A stretch of 64,000 nucleotides of DNA, from NCBI RefSeq assembly GCF_021300775.1, contig NZ_JAJTJP010000001.1:434001-498000 (forward strand). Direction: 5' to 3'. The notes under the pieces are model-generated. The model was given only the letters and a program-made list of their open reading frames with translations, had not been told where the DNA came from and ran no database searches. Below are positions 27,956 to 37,671 of the stretch, one piece after another (positions within the stretch are counted from its first letter, which is position 1; every line of letters begins with the position of its first letter). Position numbers and translations under genes: made by a program. Source of the stretch: Parvimonas micra. GTDB taxonomy: Bacteria > Bacillota > Clostridia > Tissierellales > Peptoniphilaceae.

Positions 27956-30058
27956 TCACCTATTTAAATAAAAATATATTTCATTGCTAATTTCATTAAC
28001 TTTCGCTACAATTATTTCAATTTCCATACCAATATCAAATACATTTCTACTTCTCTTTCCAACAGCAGTCAAAGTTTGTTCATTAAATTCATAATAATCA
28101 TCTGCAATATCTTCATATTTAACAAGACCTTCAACTGTATTATCTAATTGTACAAAAATTCCAAATGATGTTACCGAAACAATAATTCCATTAAAAACTT
28201 GTCCAATCTTATTTTTCATAAATTCAACTTTTTTGATATCCTCTAATTTCCTTTCAGCATCTATAGCAATTATCTCTGTATCATTGATATGATTAGAAGT
28301 TATATCTAAATAATCTAAATAATTTTTAGTTGTCTCATTATTAGCATGTAAATAATTTTTTAATGTTCTATGAACAGTTAAGTCGGCATATCTTCTAATA
28401 GGAGAAGTAAAATGACAATATAAAAAAGTTGCTAACCCAAAATGAATATCAATATTTGAAGAATATTGTGCTTTTGACATTGATCGTAAGATAGTATAGT
28501 TTACAAAACTTGATTTATTAGAGTCCTTAAACTTTTCAATTATATTACTTAAAAATTTTGGTGTAATTTGATCAATAGATTGGATATTTATATTTAAATG
28601 TCTTAAATAATTTTTTAAAATTTCTAGCTTTTCTTCAGTTGGTTTTGGATGAAGTCTATATATTATTGGAATATCTTCATTTCCAAAATGTTTGCCAACA
28701 ACTTCATTTGCACAAACCATAAAAGATTCTATTATTCTATTAGCTACACCATTTGTTTTTTTAGATATATTTTCAACTTCACCATATTTATTAAACGATA
28801 TATCAATCTCTGGTAATTCAAAGTCTATTGTACCTCTATTTTTTCTTTTAATAGTAAGTATTTCATCTAATTCTTTCATTAAATGCAGTTTTTCTTTTAA
28901 AACATCATCTTTATAAATATTACTATTATTAGCATTAGTATCTAAAAACATTGATACATCATCATATACTAATCTATAATCACTATTTATAACTGACTCG
29001 TAGAATTTATAATCTTTTACAATTCCAGAATTACTTATTGTCATTTTAACAGTAATAGCCAGTTTATCAGTATTTGGATTTAAAGAACAAAGCTGATTAG
29101 ATAATAGTTCAGGTAACATAGGTACAACATAATCAAATAAATATACACTATTACCTCTTTTGTAGGCTTCTCTATCTAATTTGCTATCTTTTTTTACAAA
29201 ATGAGATACATCTGCAATATGAACATAAAGTATATAATTATTATCTTTTTTTTCAATTGAAATTGCATCATCAAAATCTTTCGAGTCTTTACCGTCAATT
29301 GTAACAGTAAATAACTTTCTAAAATCTACTCTATTTTTTATTTCTTTTTTTATATCAAAAACTTCTAATTCTTCTAATTCTTTATATAATTTATTAGGAA
29401 ACTTATATGGAATTCCCATTTCTTCTAAAATAGAAAGTATCTGAACATTTTTATTATTTTTATTTCCTAAAACTTCAATTATTACACCTTCTGGATTTTT
29501 CTTTTTGTCAGGATACTCAGTAATTTTACATATTACTTTGTCATCTGTTTTAGCGCCATTTTTATCACCTTTTTTGATAAAAATATCATAGTTATATTTA
29601 AGGTCATCTGGAACTACAAATCCAAAATTTTTGTTTTCAGTGAAAGTTCCTATAATTATATTATTATTCCTATTTAGAACTTTTACTACCCTGCCTTCTG
29701 CTTTTCTATTTATTTCTTTATCCTTTGTTATTTCTATCTCTACATCATCACAATGATTTGCGTTATTTAGCTCATTTTTGGGAATAAAAATATCATCAAT
29801 TTCATCATCAGATACAAAAAAAGCATTTCCTTTTGGTGTAAAAATAATTTTACCTTTTAATAATTTCTTTTTTTCATAAATACTATATTTATAATCATTA
29901 CATGATATTTTTTTACTCTTAATTAGAGAATCTAATATATTAAAAAAATGTTTTAAATTAGCAAAATTGATATCTAATGCAACTGCAAGTTCTTCCTTAG
30001 TTAGCGGAAAATAATTCTTTTTTTTCATAAAATTTAATATTTGTTTTTCTAAATCCAT
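27956..30058 (-). CDS. rnr: Ribonuclease R
   Basis: This 3'-5' exoribonuclease degrades structured RNA, including trans-translation targets. The 700-residue protein has an N-terminal winged-helix region, cold-shock domains (FTENKNFGFVVPDDLKYNYDIFI), the RNB catalytic domain with DGKDSKDFDDAISIE (metal-binding Asp cluster) and a C-terminal S1 domain (FNGIIVSVTSFGIFVQLDNTVEGLV). GGAG precedes the ATG. It follows rnpB and its terminator, with no clear promoter of its own in between. Confidence 0.95.
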   Translation of the reverse strand: MDLEKQILNFMKKKNYFPLTKEELAVALDINFANLKHFFNILDSLIKSKKISCNDYKYSIYEKKKLLKGKIIFTPKGNAFFVSDDEIDDIFIPKNELNNANHCDDVEIEITKDKEINRKAEGRVVKVLNRNNNIIIGTFTENKNFGFVVPDDLKYNYDIFIKKGDKNGAKTDDKVICKITEYPDKKKNPEGVIIEVLGNKNNKNVQILSILEEMGIPYKFPNKLYKELEELEVFDIKKEIKNRVDFRKLFTVTIDGKDSKDFDDAISIEKKDNNYILYVHIADVSHFVKKDSKLDREAYKRGNSVYLFDYVVPMLPELLSNQLCSLNPNTDKLAITVKMTISNSGIVKDYKFYESVINSDYRLVYDDVSMFLDTNANNSNIYKDDVLKEKLHLMKELDEILTIKRKNRGTIDFELPEIDISFNKYGEVENISKKTNGVANRIIESFMVCANEVVGKHFGNEDIPIIYRLHPKPTEEKLEILKNYLRHLNINIQSIDQITPKFLSNIIEKFKDSNKSSFVNYTILRSMSKAQYSSNIDIHFGLATFLYCHFTSPIRRYADLTVHRTLKNYLHANNETTKNYLDYLDITSNHINDTEIIAIDAERKLEDIKKVEFMKNKIGQVFNGIIVSVTSFGIFVQLDNTVEGLVKYEDIADDYYEFNEQTLTAVGKRSRNVFDIGMEIEIIVAKVNEISNEIYFYLNR

Positions 30059-30080
30059 TAAACTCTCCTTTTATAAAAGT

Positions 30081-30110
30081 AAAAAAATATAAGGTAATAC
30101 CTTATATTAA
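30081..30110 (-). terminator. Intrinsic terminator of rnpB
   Basis: On the - strand AATATAAGG and CCTTATATT form a 9-bp stem around a 5-nt loop, followed by a T-run. It begins about 8 bases after the 3' end of RNase P RNA. rnr lies downstream, so it may be partial. Confidence 0.85.
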
Positions 30111-30117
30111 ATTATGT

Positions 30118-30450
30118 ATATTAAGCAAAACTATAAGCCGTGTTCTGTATTTGACAATCATCTATCTAGACAAATTGTTACCAATTTGTTCAAGCAATCT
30201 ACCTATGAACGTAGCGAGCAACTACAAAAGTTCAATCTTGATCTTGCACCGAATGGGGTTTACATAGCCATATAGTCTCCTATATGCTGGTAAGCTCTTA
30301 CCTCACCTTTCCACCCTTACCATAAATGGCGGTATATCTCTGTTGCACTAGCCTTAGGGTCGCCCCCACTGGACGTTATCCAGCATTCTGCTCTATGGTG
30401 CACGGACTTTCCTCGTGAATAATCACGCGATTGTCTGTCTTACTTAATAT
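30118..30450 (-). ncRNA. rnpB: RNase P RNA
   Basis: The 394 bases between rnr and the nif3-like gene hold the catalytic RNA of RNase P, which matures tRNA 5' ends. Read on the - strand, the conserved 5' block GAGGAAAGTCCGTGC (about 30400-30414) and the 3' block ACAGAACACGGCTTATAG (about 30131-30148) form the P4 region. A middle block containing GGTGAGGTAAGAGC and the AGATAGATGATTG segment are also present. Ends were set by the P1 helix: 14 bases at 30437-30450 pair continuously with 30118-30131 (with G-U pairs). Total is about 333 nt. The 5' end is only 2 bases from the upstream stop codon. Confidence 0.95.
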
Positions 30451-30452
30451 TT

Positions 30453-31235
30453 TTAAAATATATTTCTTTTAAAAATGTTATTATTGTAAATTGAAATCTT
30501 TAAATTAATATTTTTACTTTTTAGAAATTCTAGTAAAGATTCTAATACAATGACTTCTGATTCATAATGACCTAAGTCAATTATATTAATATTATTTTCT
30601 AATGCGTATTGAACATCATGGTACTTAAAATCAGAACTAATTAGTATATCTACATTTTTACTTATTGCATGATTTATAGAAAATGCTCCAGAACCTCCAA
30701 GTACTGCAATCTTATAAATATTCTTTTCGATGTCTCCATAAAACACTATAGGTTGTATAAAATTTTCTTTTATTTTTTCTATATAATCTTTACAACTTAT
30801 TAAATCAATATTAGCAAAAATTCCATAGCCTAGTCCATTTTTATATTCAACAAAAACTTGTCTTTCATTTTGTAAAAAACATTTATCAGCTAATACTTTA
30901 TTAACACCATTTGAATGTAAATCTAGTGGTGTATGAATAGAAATTACATTAATTTTATTTTTTATTAACAATTCAATTTTTCTATAACTATCTGATTTTG
31001 AGTCTAAAAATTTAATCTTTTCAAAGAATAAAGGATGATGAGTTATAATACAATTTAATTTATTTTCTATAGCAAATTTAATTGCGTCGATAGTAATATC
31101 AAGTGATAATAAAATTCCTTTTACAGGGTCATCATAATTACCAAATTGAAATCCAGTATTATCCCAATCTTCTTGTAAAAAAAATGAATACTCTTTATCC
31201 AATATTCTTAAAAGATCTCCAACTTTAAAAACCAT
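30453..31235 (-). CDS. Nif3-like dinuclear metal centre protein (YqfO family)
   Basis: The 260-residue protein has the Nif3/DUF34 signatures: EDWDNTGFQFG, IITHHPLFFEKI, SIHTPLDLHSNGVN and, at the end, DLGHYESEVIVLESL, which supply metal-binding His and Glu residues. Members form hexamers with two metals; the cellular reaction is unsettled. It overlaps trmK by 11 bases, a conserved pairing in Firmicutes, which hints at a linked role. Confidence 0.9.
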   Translation of the reverse strand: MVFKVGDLLRILDKEYSFFLQEDWDNTGFQFGNYDDPVKGILLSLDITIDAIKFAIENKLNCIITHHPLFFEKIKFLDSKSDSYRKIELLIKNKINVISIHTPLDLHSNGVNKVLADKCFLQNERQVFVEYKNGLGYGIFANIDLISCKDYIEKIKENFIQPIVFYGDIEKNIYKIAVLGGSGAFSINHAISKNVDILISSDFKYHDVQYALENNINIIDLGHYESEVIVLESLLEFLKSKNINLKISIYNNNIFKRNIF

Positions 31236-31905
31236 TCAAGATTCCTCTTATACTTTCAACTAATTTATTTATTTCAATAATTCTACTATTAGTAGTACTC
31301 TCAGTTTTTATTTTTTCAATGATAATACTATATTTTTTTAATTCACTCTCTAAATAATTTTTTAAATTTTCAGATTTGTTTTTTATAAGTTCTTTACCAT
31401 ATAAAAATTCAAGGTCACTCTTATAAAAGTCTTTTCCTCTTTTAACTTTTATAATTTGATAGTATTTTTTATTTTCAATAGCATCAGATTCCTTATCAAT
31501 AACAAAATTATTTTCAAATAAAAATTTCCTTAAAATATCTAGCGAATTATTTGGTGATAGAATTAAATAATTTGCAGTCTTTGCTATATGAAGATTTTTT
31601 TCTAGTATTTCTTTTATGAGTATACCACCCATTCCAGATATTATTATAGTGTCAACTTCAAATTCTTCTAAACAATCTAATCCATCAGATACTCTAGTAT
31701 CAATATTTGTAATATTATTATTGTACAAAAGTTTTTGTTCTAACTTTTCTAAAGAATTCTTACTTATATCAGTAGCAATTATTTTTTTTGAAATAGATTT
31801 TTTTGATAATTCAATTGGAATTATACCATGATCTGTTCCTATATCAGCAACAATTGAATTATAATCAACTAAATCACAAATTATTTTTAACCTTAAACTA
31901 CTCAT
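31225..31905 (-). CDS. trmK: tRNA (adenine(22)-N(1))-methyltransferase
   Basis: TrmK methylates A22 of bacterial tRNAs. The 226-residue protein starts MSSLRLKIICDLVDYNSIVADIGTDHG, containing the SAM-binding loop DIGTDHG. It continues with VDTIIISGMGGILIKEIL (motif with GMGG) and LILSPNNSLDILRKFLFENNF. It sits between rpoD and a nif3-like gene, the standard Firmicutes order. RBS is weak, and translation may be coupled to rpoD, which ends 4 bases upstream. Confidence 0.92.
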   Translation of the reverse strand: MSSLRLKIICDLVDYNSIVADIGTDHGIIPIELSKKSISKKIIATDISKNSLEKLEQKLLYNNNITNIDTRVSDGLDCLEEFEVDTIIISGMGGILIKEILEKNLHIAKTANYLILSPNNSLDILRKFLFENNFVIDKESDAIENKKYYQIIKVKRGKDFYKSDLEFLYGKELIKNKSENLKNYLESELKKYSIIIEKIKTESTTNSRIIEINKLVESIRGILNGF

Positions 31906-31909
31906 AATT

Positions 31910-33058
31910 TTATTCCAAGAAATCTTTTAGTTTTTGGCTTCTACTAGGATGTTTTAGCTTTCTAAGAGCTTTTGCTTCTATCTGTCTTATTCTTTCTCTT
32001 GTAACTTCAAATTCTTTTCCAACTTCTTCCAATGTTCTTGGAGTACCATCATTTAAACCAAATCTTAGTTCTAAAACTTTTTTTTCTCTATCTGACAGAG
32101 TACTTAAAACTTGATTTAACTGTTCTTTTAGCATTGAAAAATTAGCTGCTTCATCAGGAGCAATAGCTGTTTCATCTTCAATAAAATCTCCTAAATGACT
32201 ATCATCCTCTTCTCCAATTGGAGTTTCCAAACTTACAGGTTCTTGCGCAATTTTTCTAATTTCATTAACTTTATCAACTTCAATGCCCATATGCTCTGAT
32301 ATTTCTTCATTTGTAGGTTCTCTACCAAGCTCTTGAACTAATTGTCTTTCAATTCTTACTAGTTTATTTATAGTTTCAACCATATGAACTGGTATTCTTA
32401 TAGTTCTTGCTTGGTCTGCTATTGATCTAGTTATTGCTTGCCTAATCCACCAAGTTGCGTAAGTACTGAATTTGAATCCCCTTCTAAAATCAAACTTTTC
32501 AACGGCTTTCATTAAACCCATATTTCCTTCTTGTATTAAATCTAAAAATTGCATTCCCCTACCAACGTATCTTTTTGCAATACTAACTACAAGTCTTAGA
32601 TTGGTTTCAGCCAATTTCTTTTTAGCCTCTATATCTCCAGCTTCCATATTTTCAGCCAATATTCTCTCTTCATCTGCACTAAGTAATGGGATTTTTCCAA
32701 TTTCTTTTAAGTACATTTTTACTGGGTCATCAATGTTAAAACCTTTTAAATCTGAAAAATCTTCCAATTTTATTTCTTCATCTTCAACGTCGTCTTTTTC
32801 ATCATCTAAGTCGATTAAATCATCACTAATCTCAATATCTTCTAAATTTTCGCTTTCATCAATAAATTCAACTTGATTTTCAGCTAATTTAGTTTTTATT
32901 TCTTCTATATCATCAATATCAATAAAATTAAACAAATCTAAAGATTCAAGGTACTTATTGTTAACAAATCCGTTATGTTCATTAGCATACTTTGTTAGCT
33001 CCTCAATTATTAAAATTTTTACTTCATCATATTCAATATCATTTAATTTATTACTCAT
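31910..33058 (-). CDS. rpoD: Primary sigma factor SigA
   Basis: This is the housekeeping sigma-70 factor. The 382-residue protein has an acidic N-terminal region 1.1, then region 1.2 ([21 protein letters not shown]) and region 2 ([45 protein letters not shown]). Region 3 and region 4 follow ([31 protein letters not shown]). The in-frame start at 33076 is rejected, because GGGG lies 6 bases before the ATG at 33058. The start overlaps the end of dnaG by 8 bases, the classic dnaG-rpoD arrangement. Confidence 0.97.
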   Translation of the reverse strand: MSNKLNDIEYDEVKILIIEELTKYANEHNGFVNNKYLESLDLFNFIDIDDIEEIKTKLAENQVEFIDESENLEDIEISDDLIDLDDEKDDVEDEEIKLEDFSDLKGFNIDDPVKMYLKEIGKIPLLSADEERILAENMEAGDIEAKKKLAETNLRLVVSIAKRYVGRGMQFLDLIQEGNMGLMKAVEKFDFRRGFKFSTYATWWIRQAITRSIADQARTIRIPVHMVETINKLVRIERQLVQELGREPTNEEISEHMGIEVDKVNEIRKIAQEPVSLETPIGEEDDSHLGDFIEDETAIAPDEAANFSMLKEQLNQVLSTLSDREKKVLELRFGLNDGTPRTLEEVGKEFEVTRERIRQIEAKALRKLKHPSRSQKLKDFLE

Positions 33059-34862
33059 GATGAACCCCTTTCTCAATATTTTTAAGTTTTTTATTTAACT
33101 CCATCAACTTTTTAACATTAAAATTTAGATTAGAAATTACATCTTCATTATTTCTATCCATATTTCTTAATGTTTCTATGTTTTTAGTTGTTTTTCTAAT
33201 TTCAAAATTTAAAACTGTAATATCTAATAATTTGATATAATCTAAAATTGATAGTTCAACTTTTTCATCATAACATTTTACAATATATTCCACAATTTTT
33301 AAATCTTCACCACTATTTGAAAATTTATCAATTAATTTAGATGGAACAGTTATCGTATTATTCTCTGCATTATTTTTAACATAGCAAAAAACATTATATA
33401 AACTTGTACCTTTTATTAACTGTTCAAGTTTATAACTAATTTTTAATACTTTACTTTCACATCTCATTAGTAATATAATACCCATTATTAATACTTTTTT
33501 GTCAGAATTTAATAATAAACTTCCTACTTTATCTCTTTCATCGGATATTTCAGTATTTTGAATTCTTTCGCTATCTTTTTGATAAAAATTCTTGTAGTCT
33601 TCCTTCAATGATTCTTTATCTAACCCAAACTCATTAGATATCTTATTGATATATAAATCTCTTAGTATATTAGTATCAATTTTTGATAAAAACAATAAAA
33701 TATTCTCATAAAAAATCGAATTTTCAGTTATAGAATTCGAATTTTTTTTGTTTTTTTTCAAAATTTCATAATTAAATCCATTAATATCATATGGATTGTC
33801 AATCAACTTATTAAATTCACTTATGCCAAATTTTTTAATATAATCATCAGGATCTAGTTTATCTGGAAGAAGAATAATATTTGGTTTAATAGATATTTCA
33901 TTAAATATCTGGTTAGTCTTATTAGCAGCACTTATACCAGCATTATCCCCATCGTAACACAAATATATATTATTTCTGAAGTACCTTTTAATTAATTTAG
34001 ATTGAGTCTCTGTAAAAGCAGTTCCTAAACCAGCAACAGCATTTGTTATACCTCTTTGATATAATGAAATAACATCCATATAGCCCTCTACAATTAGAAC
34101 TTTATCTCTAATATTATTTTCTATTATTTTGTCAAGTCCATAAATATTTTCTCCTTTTTTAAATATAATACTTTCAGGAGAATTTAAGTATTTAGCGTTA
34201 TCATTAACAATTGTTCTTCCACCAAATCCTATTATCTTTTTTTTCACATTTAAAATAGGAAATATTATTCTATTTCTAAATCTATCAATATAATCTCCAT
34301 TTTTTGTTTTAATAATAAGACCTAATTCTTCAGCAATATCTATATTTAAGTTTTTTAATTTTAAATCGTTATATAATGATTTCCAATTATCATCAGCATA
34401 GCCAATAAAAAATAAGTTAATTGATTTCTGATTTATACCTCTATTAAGTAAATACTGTTTAGGTGTAGAATTTTCCATCATATTTTTATAATAAAATCTA
34501 GCAGCAAATTCATTTATTTTATAATAATCTTCATAATTTTTATTTTCAGAAAAATTATTTGAACTATCATATTCGATTTGAATACCAAATTTATCTGCTA
34601 ATTTTTTTATTGTACTAACATAGTCCATTGAATCAATTTCCATTACAAAAGATATGCTATCACCGTGCTTTCCACAACCAAAACAATGAAAACTATTAGT
34701 TTCGGGATAAATAAAAAAAGAAGGTGTTTTTTCATTATGAAAAGGACAATTTCCCGTGTAATATCTTCCACTCTTTTTTATAGATAAATAATCACTAACT
34801 ACAGAAACAATATCTGCTTTTTCTTTAATTTCTTCGATTTTTTCTTTTTTTATATAAGACAT
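33051..34862 (-). CDS. dnaG: DNA primase
   Basis: DnaG makes RNA primers at the replication fork. The 603-residue protein has the CHC2 zinc finger ([26 protein letters not shown]), the RNA polymerase domain, TOPRIM ([26 protein letters not shown]) and a C-terminal helicase-binding region of low similarity. The second ATG (34862) is preferred because AAGGTGA is too close to the first. It overlaps rpoD and follows recO by a few bases. Confidence 0.95.
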   Translation of the reverse strand: MSYIKKEKIEEIKEKADIVSVVSDYLSIKKSGRYYTGNCPFHNEKTPSFFIYPETNSFHCFGCGKHGDSISFVMEIDSMDYVSTIKKLADKFGIQIEYDSSNNFSENKNYEDYYKINEFAARFYYKNMMENSTPKQYLLNRGINQKSINLFFIGYADDNWKSLYNDLKLKNLNIDIAEELGLIIKTKNGDYIDRFRNRIIFPILNVKKKIIGFGGRTIVNDNAKYLNSPESIIFKKGENIYGLDKIIENNIRDKVLIVEGYMDVISLYQRGITNAVAGLGTAFTETQSKLIKRYFRNNIYLCYDGDNAGISAANKTNQIFNEISIKPNIILLPDKLDPDDYIKKFGISEFNKLIDNPYDINGFNYEILKKNKKNSNSITENSIFYENILLFLSKIDTNILRDLYINKISNEFGLDKESLKEDYKNFYQKDSERIQNTEISDERDKVGSLLLNSDKKVLIMGIILLMRCESKVLKISYKLEQLIKGTSLYNVFCYVKNNAENNTITVPSKLIDKFSNSGEDLKIVEYIVKCYDEKVELSILDYIKLLDITVLNFEIRKTTKNIETLRNMDRNNEDVISNLNFNVKKLMELNKKLKNIEKGVHHE

Positions 34863-34866
34863 CATA

Positions 34867-35565
34867 TCACCTTAAATTATAACTATTCAATCTATATACA
34901 TTAAAATTAAGACATAATGCATTTACTAAAAGTCCAAGAATTCTTTCCTTATTTACTTTAAAGTCTATAGTTTCAATGTTTCTAGTACTGTCTAAATGAT
35001 AAAGCAAATAAATATAGTCATATTCAAAATTATTAAGAAGATAATTATATTTTGTATGCATTTTTAAATTTGAATTTATTAGTAACTCAGAAATATCAAA
35101 ATTATAATAATCTAAGTATTTATTGTTTTCAAATATTATATGGTATCCATTATAAAGTAAATATTTTAAAATAAAATAAGTTAATAACATATTATAATCT
35201 AAATCTTTTGTCTGTAATATCTCATCGATTAAGTTATATACTTCTATATTCTTTAACTCTTGAACATTAGTTTTTAAAATAATTTCAGAAATTATATTTA
35301 AAAAAAGTATCTGTTCTTTAGATTTAAATTTATAAAAATCTATTAATTCATATTCGTTACAATAAAAAAATTCATTTTTATACATTAGTTTAAAATTATA
35401 GTTAGAGTACAAAGATAAAAACATCTCTGTATTTTTAGTGAAAATAGATATAAATCCAAATTCATCTGTATAAACTTTATAAATTTTTCCTTTATTTATA
35501 TATGTATTTTCCGAAATAACAAATCCATTTACACTATTATAAATATTATTTTCTGAAATATCCAA
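34867..35565 (-). CDS. recO: Divergent RecO-like DNA repair protein
   Basis: RecO anneals single-stranded DNA and helps load RecA in the RecFOR pathway. The 232-residue product has only a weak RecO-like N-terminal OB region (NGFVISENTYINKGKIYKVYTDEFGFISIFTKNT) and a helical C-terminal region. It lacks the four-cysteine zinc site common in Firmicutes RecO and is very Asn/Tyr/Leu-rich. The assignment leans on position between era and dnaG, the conserved Firmicutes slot. The start is a TTG with AAGGTGA 6 bases upstream, overlapping era by 20 bases. Confidence 0.7.
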   Translation of the reverse strand: MDISENNIYNSVNGFVISENTYINKGKIYKVYTDEFGFISIFTKNTEMFLSLYSNYNFKLMYKNEFFYCNEYELIDFYKFKSKEQILFLNIISEIILKTNVQELKNIEVYNLIDEILQTKDLDYNMLLTYFILKYLLYNGYHIIFENNKYLDYYNFDISELLINSNLKMHTKYNYLLNNFEYDYIYLLYHLDSTRNIETIDFKVNKERILGLLVNALCLNFNVYRLNSYNLR

Positions 35566-36442
35566 ATTCTTTCACCTTAAATGATTTACTTCTCCAATCA
35601 TCATCTATTTTAACAAATAATTTCAAATTTACTTTTGAGTCTAAAAATTTTTCTATATCTAATCTTGCAAATTTTCCTATTTTTAAAATCATACTTCCGT
35701 TTTTACCAATAACCATTCCCTTATGAGATTTTTTTTCAACACAAATTACTGCATCAATGTCAATTATTGGTTTATATTTTCTTAAAGAAAATTTTTCAAT
35801 TAAAATATTGATACCATGAGGAATTTCGTCTCTTAATAGATTAAGTGTTTTTTCTCTTATTATTTCTGCAACTATATCTCTTTCTGTTAAATCTGTAATC
35901 ATATCATCAGAATAATATCTTGGCCCAAATGGTAAAAATGATTTTATACTATCAATTAGATTATATACATTAGTTCCTTCTGATGCAGATATTGGTATAA
36001 TTTTGTCAAATAAGTTTATATCTTCATATTTTAATATAATTTTAGATAAATCTTCAGAATTTAAAGTATCAATTTTATTTATTACACAAATTTTTGGAAG
36101 ATTGATTTTTTCAAGAATATCAATTATTTTATTATCTAGTTCACCAATTTCTAGATTACTATCAACCATATACAAAATTAAATCGACATCTTTTAAAGAA
36201 TTTTTTGACTCTTTGAGCATAAATTCTCCTAATTTATTTTTAGGATTTTGTACACCTGGAGTATCAACAAATATTATTTGAGAATCAAGTGAATTGTATA
36301 TTAACTTTAAATTAAATCTTGTTGTTTGAGGTTTGTTAGATATTATGGAAATTTTTTCTCCAATAATTCTATTCAATAACGTTGATTTTCCAACATTAGA
36401 TCTCCCAACAATACTAACAAATCCTGATTTTAAATTATTCAT
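35546..36442 (-). CDS. era: GTPase Era
   Basis: Era binds 16S rRNA near its 3' end and couples 30S assembly to growth. The 298-residue protein has GTPase motifs GRSNVGKSTLLN, DTPGVQNPKN and NKID, and a C-terminal KH domain with GMVIGKNGSMILKIG. The ATG at 36442 (AGAGG 9 bases upstream) is chosen over an in-frame TTG at 36463. It follows cdd after 1 base. Confidence 0.96.
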   Translation of the reverse strand: MNNLKSGFVSIVGRSNVGKSTLLNRIIGEKISIISNKPQTTRFNLKLIYNSLDSQIIFVDTPGVQNPKNKLGEFMLKESKNSLKDVDLILYMVDSNLEIGELDNKIIDILEKINLPKICVINKIDTLNSEDLSKIILKYEDINLFDKIIPISASEGTNVYNLIDSIKSFLPFGPRYYSDDMITDLTERDIVAEIIREKTLNLLRDEIPHGINILIEKFSLRKYKPIIDIDAVICVEKKSHKGMVIGKNGSMILKIGKFARLDIEKFLDSKVNLKLFVKIDDDWRSKSFKVKEFGYFRK

Positions 36443-36443
36443 A

Positions 36444-36845
36444 CTATAAATCCTCTGGTCCAAAACTATAAGGTAATAAATCTAAAAAATTAATTATCTT
36501 ATATTCATTTTCACTTTTTACTATTATAATTTCACAGTCTTCTGTACAAAATTCTCTAATAACTTGTCTACAAACTCCGCAAGGATATGTAAAAGAATTT
36601 TTCTTTCCAACAACTGCAATTTTTTTGATTTTCATTTCTCCATCAAAAATAGCTTTAAATATAGCCACTCTTTCCGCACACACTGTTGGAGTATATGAAG
36701 CATTCTCTATATTACAACCACCATAAATCTTTCCAGATTCTGTAAGTACTGCAGCTCCAACTTTAAATTGTGAGTATGGAGTATATGCTTTATTTTGACT
36801 ATTTAAAGCACAATCTATCAAATCTTTATAAACATTTAAATTCAT
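36444..36845 (-). CDS. cdd: Cytidine deaminase
   Basis: Cdd converts cytidine or deoxycytidine to uridine forms in pyrimidine salvage. The 133-residue product has the zinc-site motifs NIENASYTPTVCAERVA (Cys-Ala-Glu) and YPCGVCRQVIREF (PCxxC). This is the homotetrameric short class. It lies between dgkA and era in the usual Firmicutes cluster. Confidence 0.96.
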   Translation of the reverse strand: MNLNVYKDLIDCALNSQNKAYTPYSQFKVGAAVLTESGKIYGGCNIENASYTPTVCAERVAIFKAIFDGEMKIKKIAVVGKKNSFTYPCGVCRQVIREFCTEDCEIIIVKSENEYKIINFLDLLPYSFGPEDL

Positions 36846-37217
36846 TTAATCACCAATAAAAACTATTATTTTAGGAATAAAAATTAATAGCCCAACAATT
36901 ATTGCAATAAAAGCTGATACTAAAACTGCTCCTGCTGCCATATCTTTTATTATTTTTACATTCAAATTATAATCTTTACATAAAAAATCCATAATATTTT
37001 CAGTGATAGTATTAATAATTTCAAGTACTAAAACAATAGCTATCATAATAAATATTATAGATAATTCAAGAAAAGATATTTTAAGAATTAAAGATAATGT
37101 TATAGCTAGCACAGAAAAAAAAATATGAACTCTAAAATTTCTCTCTGCATTAATAACATGTATTATTCCTTTAAATGCACAAATTAAGCTCTGTATAAAA
37201 TTAGAATTCTTTTTCAT
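36846..37217 (-). CDS. dgkA: Diacylglycerol/undecaprenol kinase family protein
   Basis: The 123-residue membrane protein has three hydrophobic helices and the family motif EIINTITENIMDFL. After GALKGI-like SLICAFKGIIHVINAERNFRVHIFFS comes a first membrane segment. In Gram-positives this family mainly phosphorylates undecaprenol for cell wall synthesis, so that role is more likely than diacylglycerol. It overlaps ybeY by 17 bases. Confidence 0.93.
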   Translation of the reverse strand: MKKNSNFIQSLICAFKGIIHVINAERNFRVHIFFSVLAITLSLILKISFLELSIIFIMIAIVLVLEIINTITENIMDFLCKDYNLNVKIIKDMAAGAVLVSAFIAIIVGLLIFIPKIIVFIGD

Positions 37218-37671
37218 TTTTAAAAATTCCCATAATTTTCATAGTTTCTTTTTCCTTATTTCTCATAATCATTTTATCTGATTCATCAATATGATCATAT
37301 CCTAACAAATGAAACACCGAATGACAAACTAAATATAAAATTTCTCTATCGATACTGTGTCTAAAATCTTTTGCTTGTTCAATTGATCTTTCTGTAGAAA
37401 TTATAATATCACCTAACATATACGGCATATTTTCTTCATAAAATTCAAAATCCATTGGAAATGATAAAACATCTGTCTCTTTATCTATACCTCTAAATTC
37501 TGAGTTTATATGTTTGATTTCTTCACTTGTTACAAAAGAAACTGAAACTTCAATATTATTCCTATATTTATTCTCAACTTTTAATGCTGTTTCTATACAT
37601 TCTATTATTTTTTTTTTAAGAATATCAGATATTATAAAATAATCTTGCCTATCATCAAATAAAACATTCAT
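37201..37671 (-). CDS. ybeY: Endoribonuclease YbeY
   Basis: YbeY is a metal-dependent RNase involved in 16S rRNA 3'-end maturation and 70S quality control. The 156-residue protein has ELSVSFVT-like VSVSFVTSEEIKHINSEFRGIDKETDVLSFPMDF and the zinc motif HSVFHLLGYDH (HxxxHxxxxxH). Its ATG overlaps the phoH stop by one base. Confidence 0.96.
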   Translation of the reverse strand: MNVLFDDRQDYFIISDILKKKIIECIETALKVENKYRNNIEVSVSFVTSEEIKHINSEFRGIDKETDVLSFPMDFEFYEENMPYMLGDIIISTERSIEQAKDFRHSIDREILYLVCHSVFHLLGYDHIDESDKMIMRNKEKETMKIMGIFKNEKEF

